Shown here piece after piece: positions 29,078 to 37,646 of a stretch of DNA of 64,000 bases. Numbering within the stretch: position 1 is the stretch's first letter; every line of letters starts with the position of its first letter. The notes beneath the pieces were generated by a model. It was given only the letters and a program-made list of their open reading frames with translations. It did no database searches and had not been told where the DNA came from. Made by a program: the position numbers and the translations under genes. The DNA comes from Salinibius halmophilus (lineage in GTDB: Bacteria; Pseudomonadota; Gammaproteobacteria; Pseudomonadales; Natronospirillaceae), in NCBI RefSeq assembly GCF_003577475.1, contig NZ_QPEP01000008.1, positions 1-64,000 of the forward strand, in the 5' to 3' direction.

Positions 29078-30058
29078 ATGTTTAGCAATGTACAACCCGC
29101 AGTATTAAAGGACTCACCGCCTTTGTTACAAGTGGTGATTGATACCGAAGAAGACTTCGACTGGAATGCGCCGCCAGATAGGCAGCAAACTGGCGTTGAC
29201 TCAATGAATTATATAGACCGGGTGCAAGACATTTTTAATGCCTACGGCATAGTGCCTTGTTACGTGATTGACTACCCAGTGGCCTCGCAGCCCGATGGTG
29301 TGCGCTTGCTTAAGCATTACCACAGCGCCGGCCAGTGCGAAATTGGTGCCCACCTGCACCCTTGGGTAAGCCCACCACACGACGAACAAGTGACCGTTCG
29401 CAACATGTACCCTGGTAACCTGCCAGCCGAGCTCGAACGTGCCAAGCTAACTCAGCTGCGCGACAAAATTACAGAGCAGTTTGGCCAAGCACCACGAGCT
29501 TATAAAGCAGGCCGTTATGGCTTTGGGCCAAACACGCAAAGTACGTTACAAGCACTCGGCTTTGATATCGACCTGTCGGTTAGCCCAGCGTTCGACCACA
29601 GGTACGACGGCGGCCCAGATTTTAGCGATTACAGCGCCGAACCATTTTTCTTTGGCGACAACGCTCTTGAAATACCCATTACCGGCGCTTTTGTGGGCTG
29701 GACCGGAGGCTTGCGCAAACCACTGTTTAACCTTGGCCAAACACTCAACAAAGTAAAAGCGCCAGGTATTTTTTCGCGCCTAGGGCTTAGTGATCGCATT
29801 GCGCTCTCGCCAGAGGGTTACGGCTTTAGTGAGCACAAAAAAATTACTCAGTTCTTGCGCCAGCAAGGGGTAAACACCTTCACATGGAGCTTTCACAGCC
29901 CAAGTGTAAAACCAGGGTGCACACCTTACGTGCGTAGCGAAAAAGACTTGCAAGAATTTTTAGATAACTTTCGTCGATACTTCGACTTCTTCTTTCACGA
30001 ACTAGGCGGGAAGCCAACGTCGCCGACCCAGCTAAAAACACTTTTGGAGACAAAATAA
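29078..30058 (+). CDS. Polysaccharide deacetylase-like protein (WalW type)
   Basis: NodB-fold protein related to WalW. The 326-residue product has VVIDTEEDFDWN near residue 20, where the first metal motif sits, and IGAHLHPWVSPP near 90, giving a His-x-His in place of the usual HxxxH zinc pair. FGQAPRAYKAGRYGFG follows, matching the Arg-containing motif 3. The C-terminal FTWSFHSPSVKPGC is typical of this branch. It probably trims acyl groups or binds sugar in exopolysaccharide assembly. It is the second deacetylase-like gene of the operon. The overlap with the next gene is one base. Confidence 0.85.
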   Translation: MFSNVQPAVLKDSPPLLQVVIDTEEDFDWNAPPDRQQTGVDSMNYIDRVQDIFNAYGIVPCYVIDYPVASQPDGVRLLKHYHSAGQCEIGAHLHPWVSPPHDEQVTVRNMYPGNLPAELERAKLTQLRDKITEQFGQAPRAYKAGRYGFGPNTQSTLQALGFDIDLSVSPAFDHRYDGGPDFSDYSAEPFFFGDNALEIPITGAFVGWTGGLRKPLFNLGQTLNKVKAPGIFSRLGLSDRIALSPEGYGFSEHKKITQFLRQQGVNTFTWSFHSPSVKPGCTPYVRSEKDLQEFLDNFRRYFDFFFHELGGKPTSPTQLKTLLETK

Positions 30059-31878
30059 TGAAAGTTTTGGGAATATCCCCTCTCGATAAGGACGCGACCG
30101 TCTCGGTAGTGGTAGATGGCAAAGTACTATTTGCTGCCGGTGAAGAGCGCTTCTCGCGCGTAAAACAGCAAAATGGCTTCCCTAAGTTAGCGCTGCAAGC
30201 CGCATTAGATTACACCGGCTTAAAAATGGAAGACTTCGACCAAGTTTGTTACCCATTCCTAACTTGGGAAAACGAAGAAAAACTCTTCGAGAAGAACCTC
30301 AAAGACGAAGCAGAGTTCATTGACCGTTTCGAAGAAACTGACATTAAAGGCCAAGTAGACGAAGCCCTTAAGAAAGTGCCGAATCGCGACAGCGCTATTC
30401 ATGGTTTGAAAAACCCAAATGAAACCATGGAAAAAAGTGTACTGCACAAGCTTTACTACAACTTCCAGACTAAAACGGCGTCTAAACAAGCAGCGAAAAA
30501 AGGCTCGCGTGTTTGGGCCGACACTGCTCGTGAAGGCTTCCAACAGTGGGAAAAAGACCTTAACGAAGGCCTAAAAAGCTTTGGTTGGGACAAACCAGCC
30601 AAACGCATTGACCACCACCTATCACATGCCGCCAATGCCTTTTTAAGCAGTGGCTACGAAAAAGCGCTGTGTATTACGCTGGATGGCTATGGTACAGGTT
30701 TAGCAGGCTCGGTAAGTGAAGCCAAAGATGGCAAAATTCACCGCCTACATGGCATTCAATACCCGAACTCGCTAGGTACCATGTACGAGCACGTAACCTC
30801 GGCGTTAGGCTTTAAACCAAGCCGCCACGAAGGCAAAATTGTGGGCTTGGCGTCTTACGGCGACCCTAAAATTTTAAGCGATATTCTGCTTAGCCGCATT
30901 GAGCAGAAAGACGGCGACTTCCAGATTTATCAGTCGAATAACGTGTTTATGTCGCGCTATTTGGCGTCTAAGTTCCCTAAAATTGACGTAGCTGCCGCCT
31001 ACCAACATGTACTAGAAGTGGTAGCAACCAAGTTCGTTAAATACTGGGTAGATAAAACCGGCATCGACACTGTGGTACTAAGTGGTGGTGTAACGGCCAA
31101 CGTAAAACTCAACCAGCGCATCTTCGAAGTAGAAGGCGTGAACAATATGTTTGTATACCCGAACATGGGTGACGGTGGTTGTGGCACAGGCGCTGCCCTA
31201 TACGAATGCTGGAATGGTGAAACCTGGCCTACCTTGCACGCGCCATACCATGGCCCGGATTACAGCGAAGCCGAACAAGAGCAAGCACTAAAAGATGCTG
31301 GCCTTACCTACGAACGCCCAGAAAACCTAGCTGCCGATGTTGCTGCTCTGATCCACAGTGGTGAAGTAGTAGCGCGTTGCGATGGCCGCATGGAATACGG
31401 CCCACGAGCCTTAGGTAACCGCACCATTATGTACCATGCCCGTGAGCCAGAAGTGAACCAATGGCTGAACAAACGCTTGGGCCGTACCGAGTTTATGCCA
31501 TTCGCCCCAGTAACCCTGTTTGAAGCACGCGAAAAGTGCTACCACAACATAGCTGGTGCCGAGCATACCGCCGAGTTTATGACCGTGACCTTCGACTGCA
31601 CCGAGTTCATGCGCGAAAACTGCCCAGCAGCCGTGCACATTGATGGCACCGCTCGCCCGCAGTTGATTCGCCGTGAAGTAAACCCTGGCTACTACGACAT
31701 TCTGAAGGAATACGAGAAGCTAAGTGGCATTCCAAGCTTAATTAACACCAGCTTTAACATGCACGAAGAGCCGATTGTTAACAGCCCAGTAGATGCTGTG
31801 CGCGCCTTCTTAGATGGCAACCTAGATTACCTAGTACTAGGCCCATTCTTAGTTAAGCACCCAACCGCGAGCAAATAA
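30058..31878 (+). CDS. Carbamoyltransferase (NodU/TobZ family)
   Basis: O-carbamoyltransferase using carbamoyl phosphate and ATP to carbamoylate a hydroxyl, as NodU does on Nod factors and TobZ on tobramycin. The 606-residue product has an N-terminal Kae1-like domain (VLGISPLDKDATVSVVVDGK, then RIDHHLSHAANAFLSSGY with the HxxxH-type His pair and LDGYGTG) and a C-terminal YrdC-like domain (EYGPRALGNRTIMY, then LINTSFNMHEEPIVNSP). Length is normal. In this setting it likely decorates the exopolysaccharide or a sugar nucleotide. Confidence 0.93.
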   Translation: MKVLGISPLDKDATVSVVVDGKVLFAAGEERFSRVKQQNGFPKLALQAALDYTGLKMEDFDQVCYPFLTWENEEKLFEKNLKDEAEFIDRFEETDIKGQVDEALKKVPNRDSAIHGLKNPNETMEKSVLHKLYYNFQTKTASKQAAKKGSRVWADTAREGFQQWEKDLNEGLKSFGWDKPAKRIDHHLSHAANAFLSSGYEKALCITLDGYGTGLAGSVSEAKDGKIHRLHGIQYPNSLGTMYEHVTSALGFKPSRHEGKIVGLASYGDPKILSDILLSRIEQKDGDFQIYQSNNVFMSRYLASKFPKIDVAAAYQHVLEVVATKFVKYWVDKTGIDTVVLSGGVTANVKLNQRIFEVEGVNNMFVYPNMGDGGCGTGAALYECWNGETWPTLHAPYHGPDYSEAEQEQALKDAGLTYERPENLAADVAALIHSGEVVARCDGRMEYGPRALGNRTIMYHAREPEVNQWLNKRLGRTEFMPFAPVTLFEAREKCYHNIAGAEHTAEFMTVTFDCTEFMRENCPAAVHIDGTARPQLIRREVNPGYYDILKEYEKLSGIPSLINTSFNMHEEPIVNSPVDAVRAFLDGNLDYLVLGPFLVKHPTASK

Positions 31879-31880
31879 TA

Positions 31881-32981
31881 GTGAGTATTGCTGTAAGCCA
31901 TCATTCCCTCGCTAACTACCCAGGCCTTGCCAATGACTGGCAAGGCCTAGAAGCACGTGCGCGCAACGACGTGTTTTTAAGTTGGGCGTGGATGAGCACC
32001 TGGCTGCAGCAATACCAACCCAACGCCATAGTAGTAAAAGCAGAACGCGATGGTGTTGTGGTTGGTTTGGGCATACTAGTGGTATACCAAAGCAAGCGTC
32101 GACTTGGCCTATTGCAAAGTAAGCAACTGCATTTGCACCAAACCGGCGTGCCAGCGCAAGACCAAATATGGATTGAGTACAACGACTTCTTAACCAGCGA
32201 ACCATGCCAAGCTCAGATGCTGGCTTATTTACAGCAGCAGGTTGAGTTTGACGAACTGGTATTGGGTGCCATTCGTGATGAAGACCTTGAGCGCTTAAAC
32301 CAACAAGCACAAATGCCACAACACGAACTATGGACAGCGCCAAGTTTTCAGGTGAACTTGGCAAACATGCCCGACTACAAAGCTTGCTTGTCGCGCAATA
32401 CTCGCTACCAAATAAACCGCAGTGCCAAACGCTATGAACAAGCCTATGGCCCTCTGCATATTGAGCGACCTGAATCTTTAGCCCAAGCACTCCAATGGTT
32501 TGACGACATAGGCCCATTGCACCTAAAACGCTGGGGCACCGGCAATGCCGGCAGTGGGTACGCCAACCCTGAATTTATTGGCTTTCATCACCGCCTAATA
32601 AGGCAAACCTGGCAAGTAGGCTTAGTCGACCTAGTACGGGTGTATGCCGGCGAAGAACTAATAGCCACCTTTTATAACCTAGCCTACCGCGGCAAGGTTT
32701 ATTTCTATTTAGGTGGATTAGCAGAACCAACAGACAACCAGCTTAAACCGGGCCTACTAGGCCATAGCCTATGTATAGAAAATTATCGCCAGCGTGGTTA
32801 CCACACCTACGACTTTATGGGTGGCAACGAACGCTACAAAACCCAAATGGCCAAAAAGCATTGCCAATTGCATAAGGTTGCCTTGCAGCAACCGCACTGG
32901 GGCCTTGCTCTAGAGCGCCTAGCACGGCTTGGCAAACAACAACTAGGTAAGCAACAAGCGTTGCGGCAGGGATATGACTGA
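31881..32981 (+). CDS. GNAT-like acyltransferase, CelD/BcsL type
   Basis: Predicted acetyltransferase of the Acetyltransf_6 (CelD/BcsL) group, found with exopolysaccharide genes. The 366-residue product starts at GTG and contains SWAWMSTWLQQY near residue 35, RNTRYQINRSAKRYEQ near 174, and a GNAT-like C-terminal half with ELIATFYNLAYRGKVYFYLGG and YDFMGGNERYKTQMAKKH. Substrate could be a sugar amine or an amino group on the polymer. It overlaps the FemAB-like gene by eight bases. Confidence 0.85.
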   Translation: MSIAVSHHSLANYPGLANDWQGLEARARNDVFLSWAWMSTWLQQYQPNAIVVKAERDGVVVGLGILVVYQSKRRLGLLQSKQLHLHQTGVPAQDQIWIEYNDFLTSEPCQAQMLAYLQQQVEFDELVLGAIRDEDLERLNQQAQMPQHELWTAPSFQVNLANMPDYKACLSRNTRYQINRSAKRYEQAYGPLHIERPESLAQALQWFDDIGPLHLKRWGTGNAGSGYANPEFIGFHHRLIRQTWQVGLVDLVRVYAGEELIATFYNLAYRGKVYFYLGGLAEPTDNQLKPGLLGHSLCIENYRQRGYHTYDFMGGNERYKTQMAKKHCQLHKVALQQPHWGLALERLARLGKQQLGKQQALRQGYD

Positions 32982-34002
32982 GATTATTTTACATAGTGGC
33001 GCCGCCACCGAGTTAGATACTTATGTTCGCCAACATAACAACGCCAGCGCCTACCATTTAAGTGCATGGCGGGCAGCGGTGCAACAAGCCTATGGACACA
33101 AAGCCTTGTGCTGGCAAGCCATAAACGAACAAGGCGACACCGTGGGCGTTTTACCCGCTAGCGAAGTGCGCAGCCCATTGGGTAAACACCTGTGTTCACT
33201 TCCGTTTTGCGACCTAGGTGGCCCGTTGGCAGATAGCCCAGAGATTGCCACGCAGCTAGCCAAAGCAGCTGCCAAGTATGGCAAAAAGTTAGATCTACGC
33301 TGCGACGCTGGCCATGTAAACAGCGTAAGCGAAGGCACCAAGGTGCGTATGATCGGCGAGCTAATGGATAGCTCCGAGGCACTAATTGCCAGCTATAAGC
33401 CAAAACTGCGCAGCCAAATTCGCAAGTCAGAAAAAAATGGTTTAACCGCAAGCATTCAAGTGAATAGCGGCGCAGCCATTGCAGACTTTTTTGATGTGTA
33501 CGCACAAAACATGCTGCGCCTTGGCTCAATTCCACACGCTAAACAGTGGTTCCAAGCCGTGCAGCAACACTATGGCGACGACAGCTTTGTTGCCTTGGTG
33601 TTTATGGACAACAAAGTTGTTGGTGCTGGCTTAGTACTGCGAGTTGGCAACAATGCCGTGATTCCTTGGGCTTCTACCCTAGCTGACTACAACAAACTGG
33701 CACCAAATATGCTGCTGTACTGGGCAATTCAAGCCTATTTATGCGACAGCGGTGCGACCCAGTTTGATTTTGGCCGCTCAAGCTACGGCGAAGGCACCTT
33801 CCGCTTTAAAAAACAATGGGGCGCACAGCCGCACGTTTTAGACTGGCAAACCTGGACTGCCAGCGGCCAACAGCCAAAAGCTGAAACTGGCCCTGGTTTG
33901 GGCGCAAAAGTACGCCCAATCATCGAGAAAACATGGCAAAAGCTGCCGCTTTCTGTGAGTAACTCACTAGGTGGCACACTGCGCAGGTACATCACGCTAT
34001 GA
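32974..34002 (+). CDS. FemAB-family XrtA/PEP-CTERM-associated protein
   Basis: FemAB-like GNAT-fold protein of the type found in exosortase loci. The 342-residue product has AYHLSAWRAAVQQAYGHKAL near the N-terminus, the middle segment KPKLRSQIRKSEKNGLTA, and the C-terminal GNAT half ending FDFGRSSYGEGTFRFKKQWG, all typical of the group. Family members transfer amino acids or acyl groups from charged carriers; the substrate in these loci is unknown. Last gene of the GC-richer assembly module; the next gene is AT-rich. Confidence 0.9.
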   Translation: MTEIILHSGAATELDTYVRQHNNASAYHLSAWRAAVQQAYGHKALCWQAINEQGDTVGVLPASEVRSPLGKHLCSLPFCDLGGPLADSPEIATQLAKAAAKYGKKLDLRCDAGHVNSVSEGTKVRMIGELMDSSEALIASYKPKLRSQIRKSEKNGLTASIQVNSGAAIADFFDVYAQNMLRLGSIPHAKQWFQAVQQHYGDDSFVALVFMDNKVVGAGLVLRVGNNAVIPWASTLADYNKLAPNMLLYWAIQAYLCDSGATQFDFGRSSYGEGTFRFKKQWGAQPHVLDWQTWTASGQQPKAETGPGLGAKVRPIIEKTWQKLPLSVSNSLGGTLRRYITL

Positions 34003-35240
34003 TTACAGCACTCAATGCAGTTACACTAACACTAATATTTATTTGCTTATATGTTTATTTAGGCTACCCGGTACTCTTATATTTTTTTAGTAAAATTTTT
34101 AATAGAAAAACAAACTATGACGTAAACCATAGACCATCAGTAACATTAATAGTCTCAGCCTTTAATGAAGAGGAAGTAATAGGATCAAAAATAAAAAACT
34201 CGATTAAGTTAAACTATCCAAAAGATTTATTAGAAGTAATCGTCGTGTCAGATGGATCAACCGACAAGACAGATGAAATCGTTTCTTCATTTAACGAAAA
34301 AAACATTAAACTTTTTAGACAGGAGGGGAGACTAGGGAAGACCCTTGGCTTAAATTCAGCACTTGAGATAGCAAAAGGTGAGATCATAGTATTCTCCGAC
34401 GCTAATGCCATTTACGACCTAAACGCAATAAAAAACATAGTACCTCATTTCAATGACCCTAAAGTTGGATACGTTGTGGGAGCTGCGCTATATAATGATG
34501 ACGATTCGTCTTCTGCAAGTGAAAGCATATATTGGAATTATGAGTTATTAATAAAAAAATGGGAAAGTCAATTACATTCTGTAGTGGGTGGCGACGGTGC
34601 TATCTATGCCATAAGGAAGGACTTATGGACACCACTAAATCAACATGACATTAATGACTTTGTGAACCCTCTCCAAATTGTATCGAAAGGCTACCGAGGA
34701 ATCTTTGAAGAAAAAGCTAAATGCTTTGAAAATACTGCTGGAAACCTAAGCCTTGAATTCAATAGAAAAAAAAGGATTGTTGGTAGAAGTTTCCGTGGGC
34801 TTTTGAGTGTCGCAACAGTTTTAAATCCTCTTAAACATGGAATATTTTCAATACAAGTAATCTCCCATAAACTTTTAAGATGGTTAGTTCCTTTTTTCCT
34901 TATATCAATATCCCTCATAAATATTTCAATGTCGATTATTGGATTGAATTACTATCTGCTGGCATCGACTGCTGAAATTATCGCCTACATTATCTGCCTA
35001 GCTTGCATTATTACAAAGGAAAAATATAAAGCGTTATGCATACCTTATTACTTTGTATTAGTTAACATTGCCTCATTACTAGGTGTAATTTCTGCCGCAT
35101 TTGGAAAAACGGAAGCCACATGGAAAACGGCGAGAGACACCAAAAGAGATAGCAAGTCACATATAAAGCCTTCAATAATAATGCTAGCAGTAATAACATT
35201 GAAGATAGCTACAGTATATATTGGTATAAACAATGTATAA
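33999..35240 (+). CDS. Membrane family-2 glycosyltransferase
   Basis: GT2 glycosyltransferase with membrane anchors. The 413-residue product starts with a hydrophobic helix (LTLIFICLYVYLGYPVLLYF), then the GT2 domain with VSDGSTDKTDEI, a DxD-like SDANAIY (Asp-Ala-Asn), and further helices at the C-terminus (residues about 290-360). The organisation recalls processive or cellulose-synthase-like enzymes, but no clear QxxRW is visible (RKKRIVGRSFRGL lies in that region). First gene of the AT-rich block; overlaps its neighbours. Confidence 0.85.
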   Translation: MITALNAVTLTLIFICLYVYLGYPVLLYFFSKIFNRKTNYDVNHRPSVTLIVSAFNEEEVIGSKIKNSIKLNYPKDLLEVIVVSDGSTDKTDEIVSSFNEKNIKLFRQEGRLGKTLGLNSALEIAKGEIIVFSDANAIYDLNAIKNIVPHFNDPKVGYVVGAALYNDDDSSSASESIYWNYELLIKKWESQLHSVVGGDGAIYAIRKDLWTPLNQHDINDFVNPLQIVSKGYRGIFEEKAKCFENTAGNLSLEFNRKKRIVGRSFRGLLSVATVLNPLKHGIFSIQVISHKLLRWLVPFFLISISLINISMSIIGLNYYLLASTAEIIAYIICLACIITKEKYKALCIPYYFVLVNIASLLGVISAAFGKTEATWKTARDTKRDSKSHIKPSIIMLAVITLKIATVYIGINNV

Positions 35241-36525
35241 GCTAGCACTATTATTCATAATGATATTTATTTCAGGTATTATAGTAGCACTTACATATGC
35301 TCCTATTTCAGCCTACCTTACTTATCAGCTAGTCTATTGGGTTAACCCAGATATACGTTGGTGGTCAGCAAGCATTCCAGGATTAAAATATTCCTTTATC
35401 ACTGTAATAATAATGATGCTAGCATTATTCATAAACTATAAAAAGCTTGGACACGACTGTAGGTTTAGAAACCAAAAAGCTACATACGTTATGATGCTTC
35501 TACCAATAATTTATATGTTAACAGCACCTTATGCTCTAGATCCTTATGTCCATGATAAATTCACCAGTGACTTCACAAAACTTATTATTATCTGTTTAAT
35601 AATTTACAAACTGCTAAATTCAGAAGCTGCACTTAAAGCTTCTTTGTATGCTTATATGGCAGGATGTGCATATATAGGACAACAAGCACATATTACGGGG
35701 CGCGATTGGCAAGGTAGAGTTGAAGGCATAGGAATGGTCGATACAGGAGGTGACGGTAACTATACTGCAGCAGCGATGGCCCCTGCTCTTGTTTTTTGCA
35801 TATACTTTTTTTGGACTGGCACCAAAAAAGTAAAGCTCTACTCAGCTTTATGCGGCGCTCTAATAGCAAATGGTATTGTACTTATTAATAGCCGCGGTTC
35901 GTTTTTGGCTGTGGTAGGAGGTTCAGGGCTATTTTTTTTGCTAATGATGTTCTCAAAATACAGAGAACAAGGCCAACGTGCGATAGCAATTCTCCTGATT
36001 GTACTCGGATCAAGTGCAGGATTAGCACTTACTGACCAAGAGTTCTGGGACAGAATGTCTACTTTAAGCGAGGTCGATGAAGGTGGTGGTGGCGCCCACC
36101 GAACCGATTTTTGGTTCGCTGCAGTACGAGCAATTCAGGATTATCCGCATGGCTTAGGTGTAGGTGGCTTTCAAATTGTTAGCCTGCAGTACATCGGTGA
36201 AGAATACCGAAAAGCTCACCCCAATGGAGCAGCGGTACACTCAACGTGGTTTCAGGCGATAGGTGAAATTGGCTATCACGGATTTATAACCTTTGTATTG
36301 TTACTGGTATTAACATTCCGGTCTGCCTACCTAACAAAAAAACACCTTATTGAGAAAAAGGAATACAGAAAATACTTCCTAATACTAACTTTAGAGTGTG
36401 CTCTGATTAGCTATTTAATTGCCGCTACATTTATCAATAGACTTAGAGCAGAAGTTCTGTTTTGGCTTATCACCTACATAATTTGTTGTTCTAATATTTA
36501 CATAAGAAAAGGATCACAACTGTGA
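35233..36525 (+). CDS. O-antigen-ligase/polymerase-like membrane protein, exosortase-A-associated type
   Basis: Polytopic protein of the Wzy/WaaL family, the likely repeat-unit polymerase or ligase. The 430-residue product has about ten hydrophobic helices. The family's long periplasmic loop (near residues 285-335) carries AHRTDFWFAAVRAIQDYP and AVHSTWFQAIGEIGY, with the conserved His and Arg. GVGGFQIVS is typical for the exosortase-A-associated ligase group. Upstream ORF overlaps by eight bases; GTG of the next gene overlaps its TGA. Confidence 0.85.
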   Translation: MYKLALLFIMIFISGIIVALTYAPISAYLTYQLVYWVNPDIRWWSASIPGLKYSFITVIIMMLALFINYKKLGHDCRFRNQKATYVMMLLPIIYMLTAPYALDPYVHDKFTSDFTKLIIICLIIYKLLNSEAALKASLYAYMAGCAYIGQQAHITGRDWQGRVEGIGMVDTGGDGNYTAAAMAPALVFCIYFFWTGTKKVKLYSALCGALIANGIVLINSRGSFLAVVGGSGLFFLLMMFSKYREQGQRAIAILLIVLGSSAGLALTDQEFWDRMSTLSEVDEGGGGAHRTDFWFAAVRAIQDYPHGLGVGGFQIVSLQYIGEEYRKAHPNGAAVHSTWFQAIGEIGYHGFITFVLLLVLTFRSAYLTKKHLIEKKEYRKYFLILTLECALISYLIAATFINRLRAEVLFWLITYIICCSNIYIRKGSQL

Positions 36526-37637
36526 GAGTTCTACAGTTTATTACCCCTAATGGCTTTTACGGTGCCGAGCGCTGGGTCGTTGCATTCGCAAGAAACATTG
36601 AAAGTGGCTTTGACACCTGTGATCTAGTAGTAACCAAAGAATCTGAATCACAAGATTTGTCTATACTTGAGTATTACCCTGAAAAGGCTGGAAAATCTCA
36701 TGTGATCAATTTAAAAAATAAGTTTGATATTCTCTCTGCTGTCGATCAGCTTTCCAAGATTATAAAGCAACAAAAAATAGACATTATTCATACTCATGGA
36801 TATAAGTCAGATATCATCGGTCTATTGGCCGCAAAAAAAACAAAAATAATAGGAGTTGCAACTCCTCACGGATTTTCAACGCAAATGGATTTTAAACTAA
36901 AACTATATACCACACTTGGTAACTTTAGTTTAAAACACTTTGATGCAGTAGCACCTTTATCAATGGAATTAATGAACGACATGGTTCGACTTGGTGTAAA
37001 CACTGATAAGACCACTTTTATTGAAAATGGCGTTGACCTTACCGAACTGAAACCTATGGTTCAGGACTCCGTAACTATAAAAAATGAGAACAATTACACC
37101 ATTGGTTATGTTGGCCAACTTATACCTAGGAAAGGTGTAAAAGACCTTATCAATGCTTTTTCAAAATTTCATGAAACCTACCCTCAATCACAGCTACAGC
37201 TAGTAGGAGATGGGGAGCAAAAACAAGAACTTATTAACCATGCCAAGACATTAAAATGCTATGAGAGTATTCACTTCCTCGGATTTCGCACCGATCGACT
37301 TGAACTATTAAAGAATTTCGATGTCTTCTGCCTCGCATCTGAGTTAGAAGGTATTCCGAGATGCATAATGGAATCACTAGCTATAAAGACTCCTGTTGTT
37401 GCATACAACATTCCAGGAGTAGATCAGATTATTGTCCATGGTAAAACAGGGCTGTTAGCCGAACATGGAAACGTCGACGAACTAACAACTCACTTACGTA
37501 AGATGGTTGAAGATAAAGCACTTCAACTTAAAATAATTGACGAAGGATATAAGTTAGTTAATAAAAGATTCTCAGCTTCGAGAATGGTTAATGAATACAA
37601 AGACTTATTTAACAAGCTAACTTGTGCTTTAGGATAA
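36522..37637 (+). CDS. Family-4 glycosyltransferase
   Basis: Retaining GT-B glycosyltransferase (GT4) that adds one sugar to the lipid-linked repeat unit. The 371-residue product has the N-terminal acceptor domain (TPNGFYGAERWVVAFARN), the donor domain opening TIGYVGQLIPRKGVKDLI, and the ELEGIPRCIMESLAIKTPVV motif with the nucleotide-contacting Glu. GTG start overlapping the previous stop. AT-rich. Sugar donor and linkage unknown. Confidence 0.88.
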   Translation: MRVLQFITPNGFYGAERWVVAFARNIESGFDTCDLVVTKESESQDLSILEYYPEKAGKSHVINLKNKFDILSAVDQLSKIIKQQKIDIIHTHGYKSDIIGLLAAKKTKIIGVATPHGFSTQMDFKLKLYTTLGNFSLKHFDAVAPLSMELMNDMVRLGVNTDKTTFIENGVDLTELKPMVQDSVTIKNENNYTIGYVGQLIPRKGVKDLINAFSKFHETYPQSQLQLVGDGEQKQELINHAKTLKCYESIHFLGFRTDRLELLKNFDVFCLASELEGIPRCIMESLAIKTPVVAYNIPGVDQIIVHGKTGLLAEHGNVDELTTHLRKMVEDKALQLKIIDEGYKLVNKRFSASRMVNEYKDLFNKLTCALG

Positions 37638-37646
37638 TTTTAGGCT

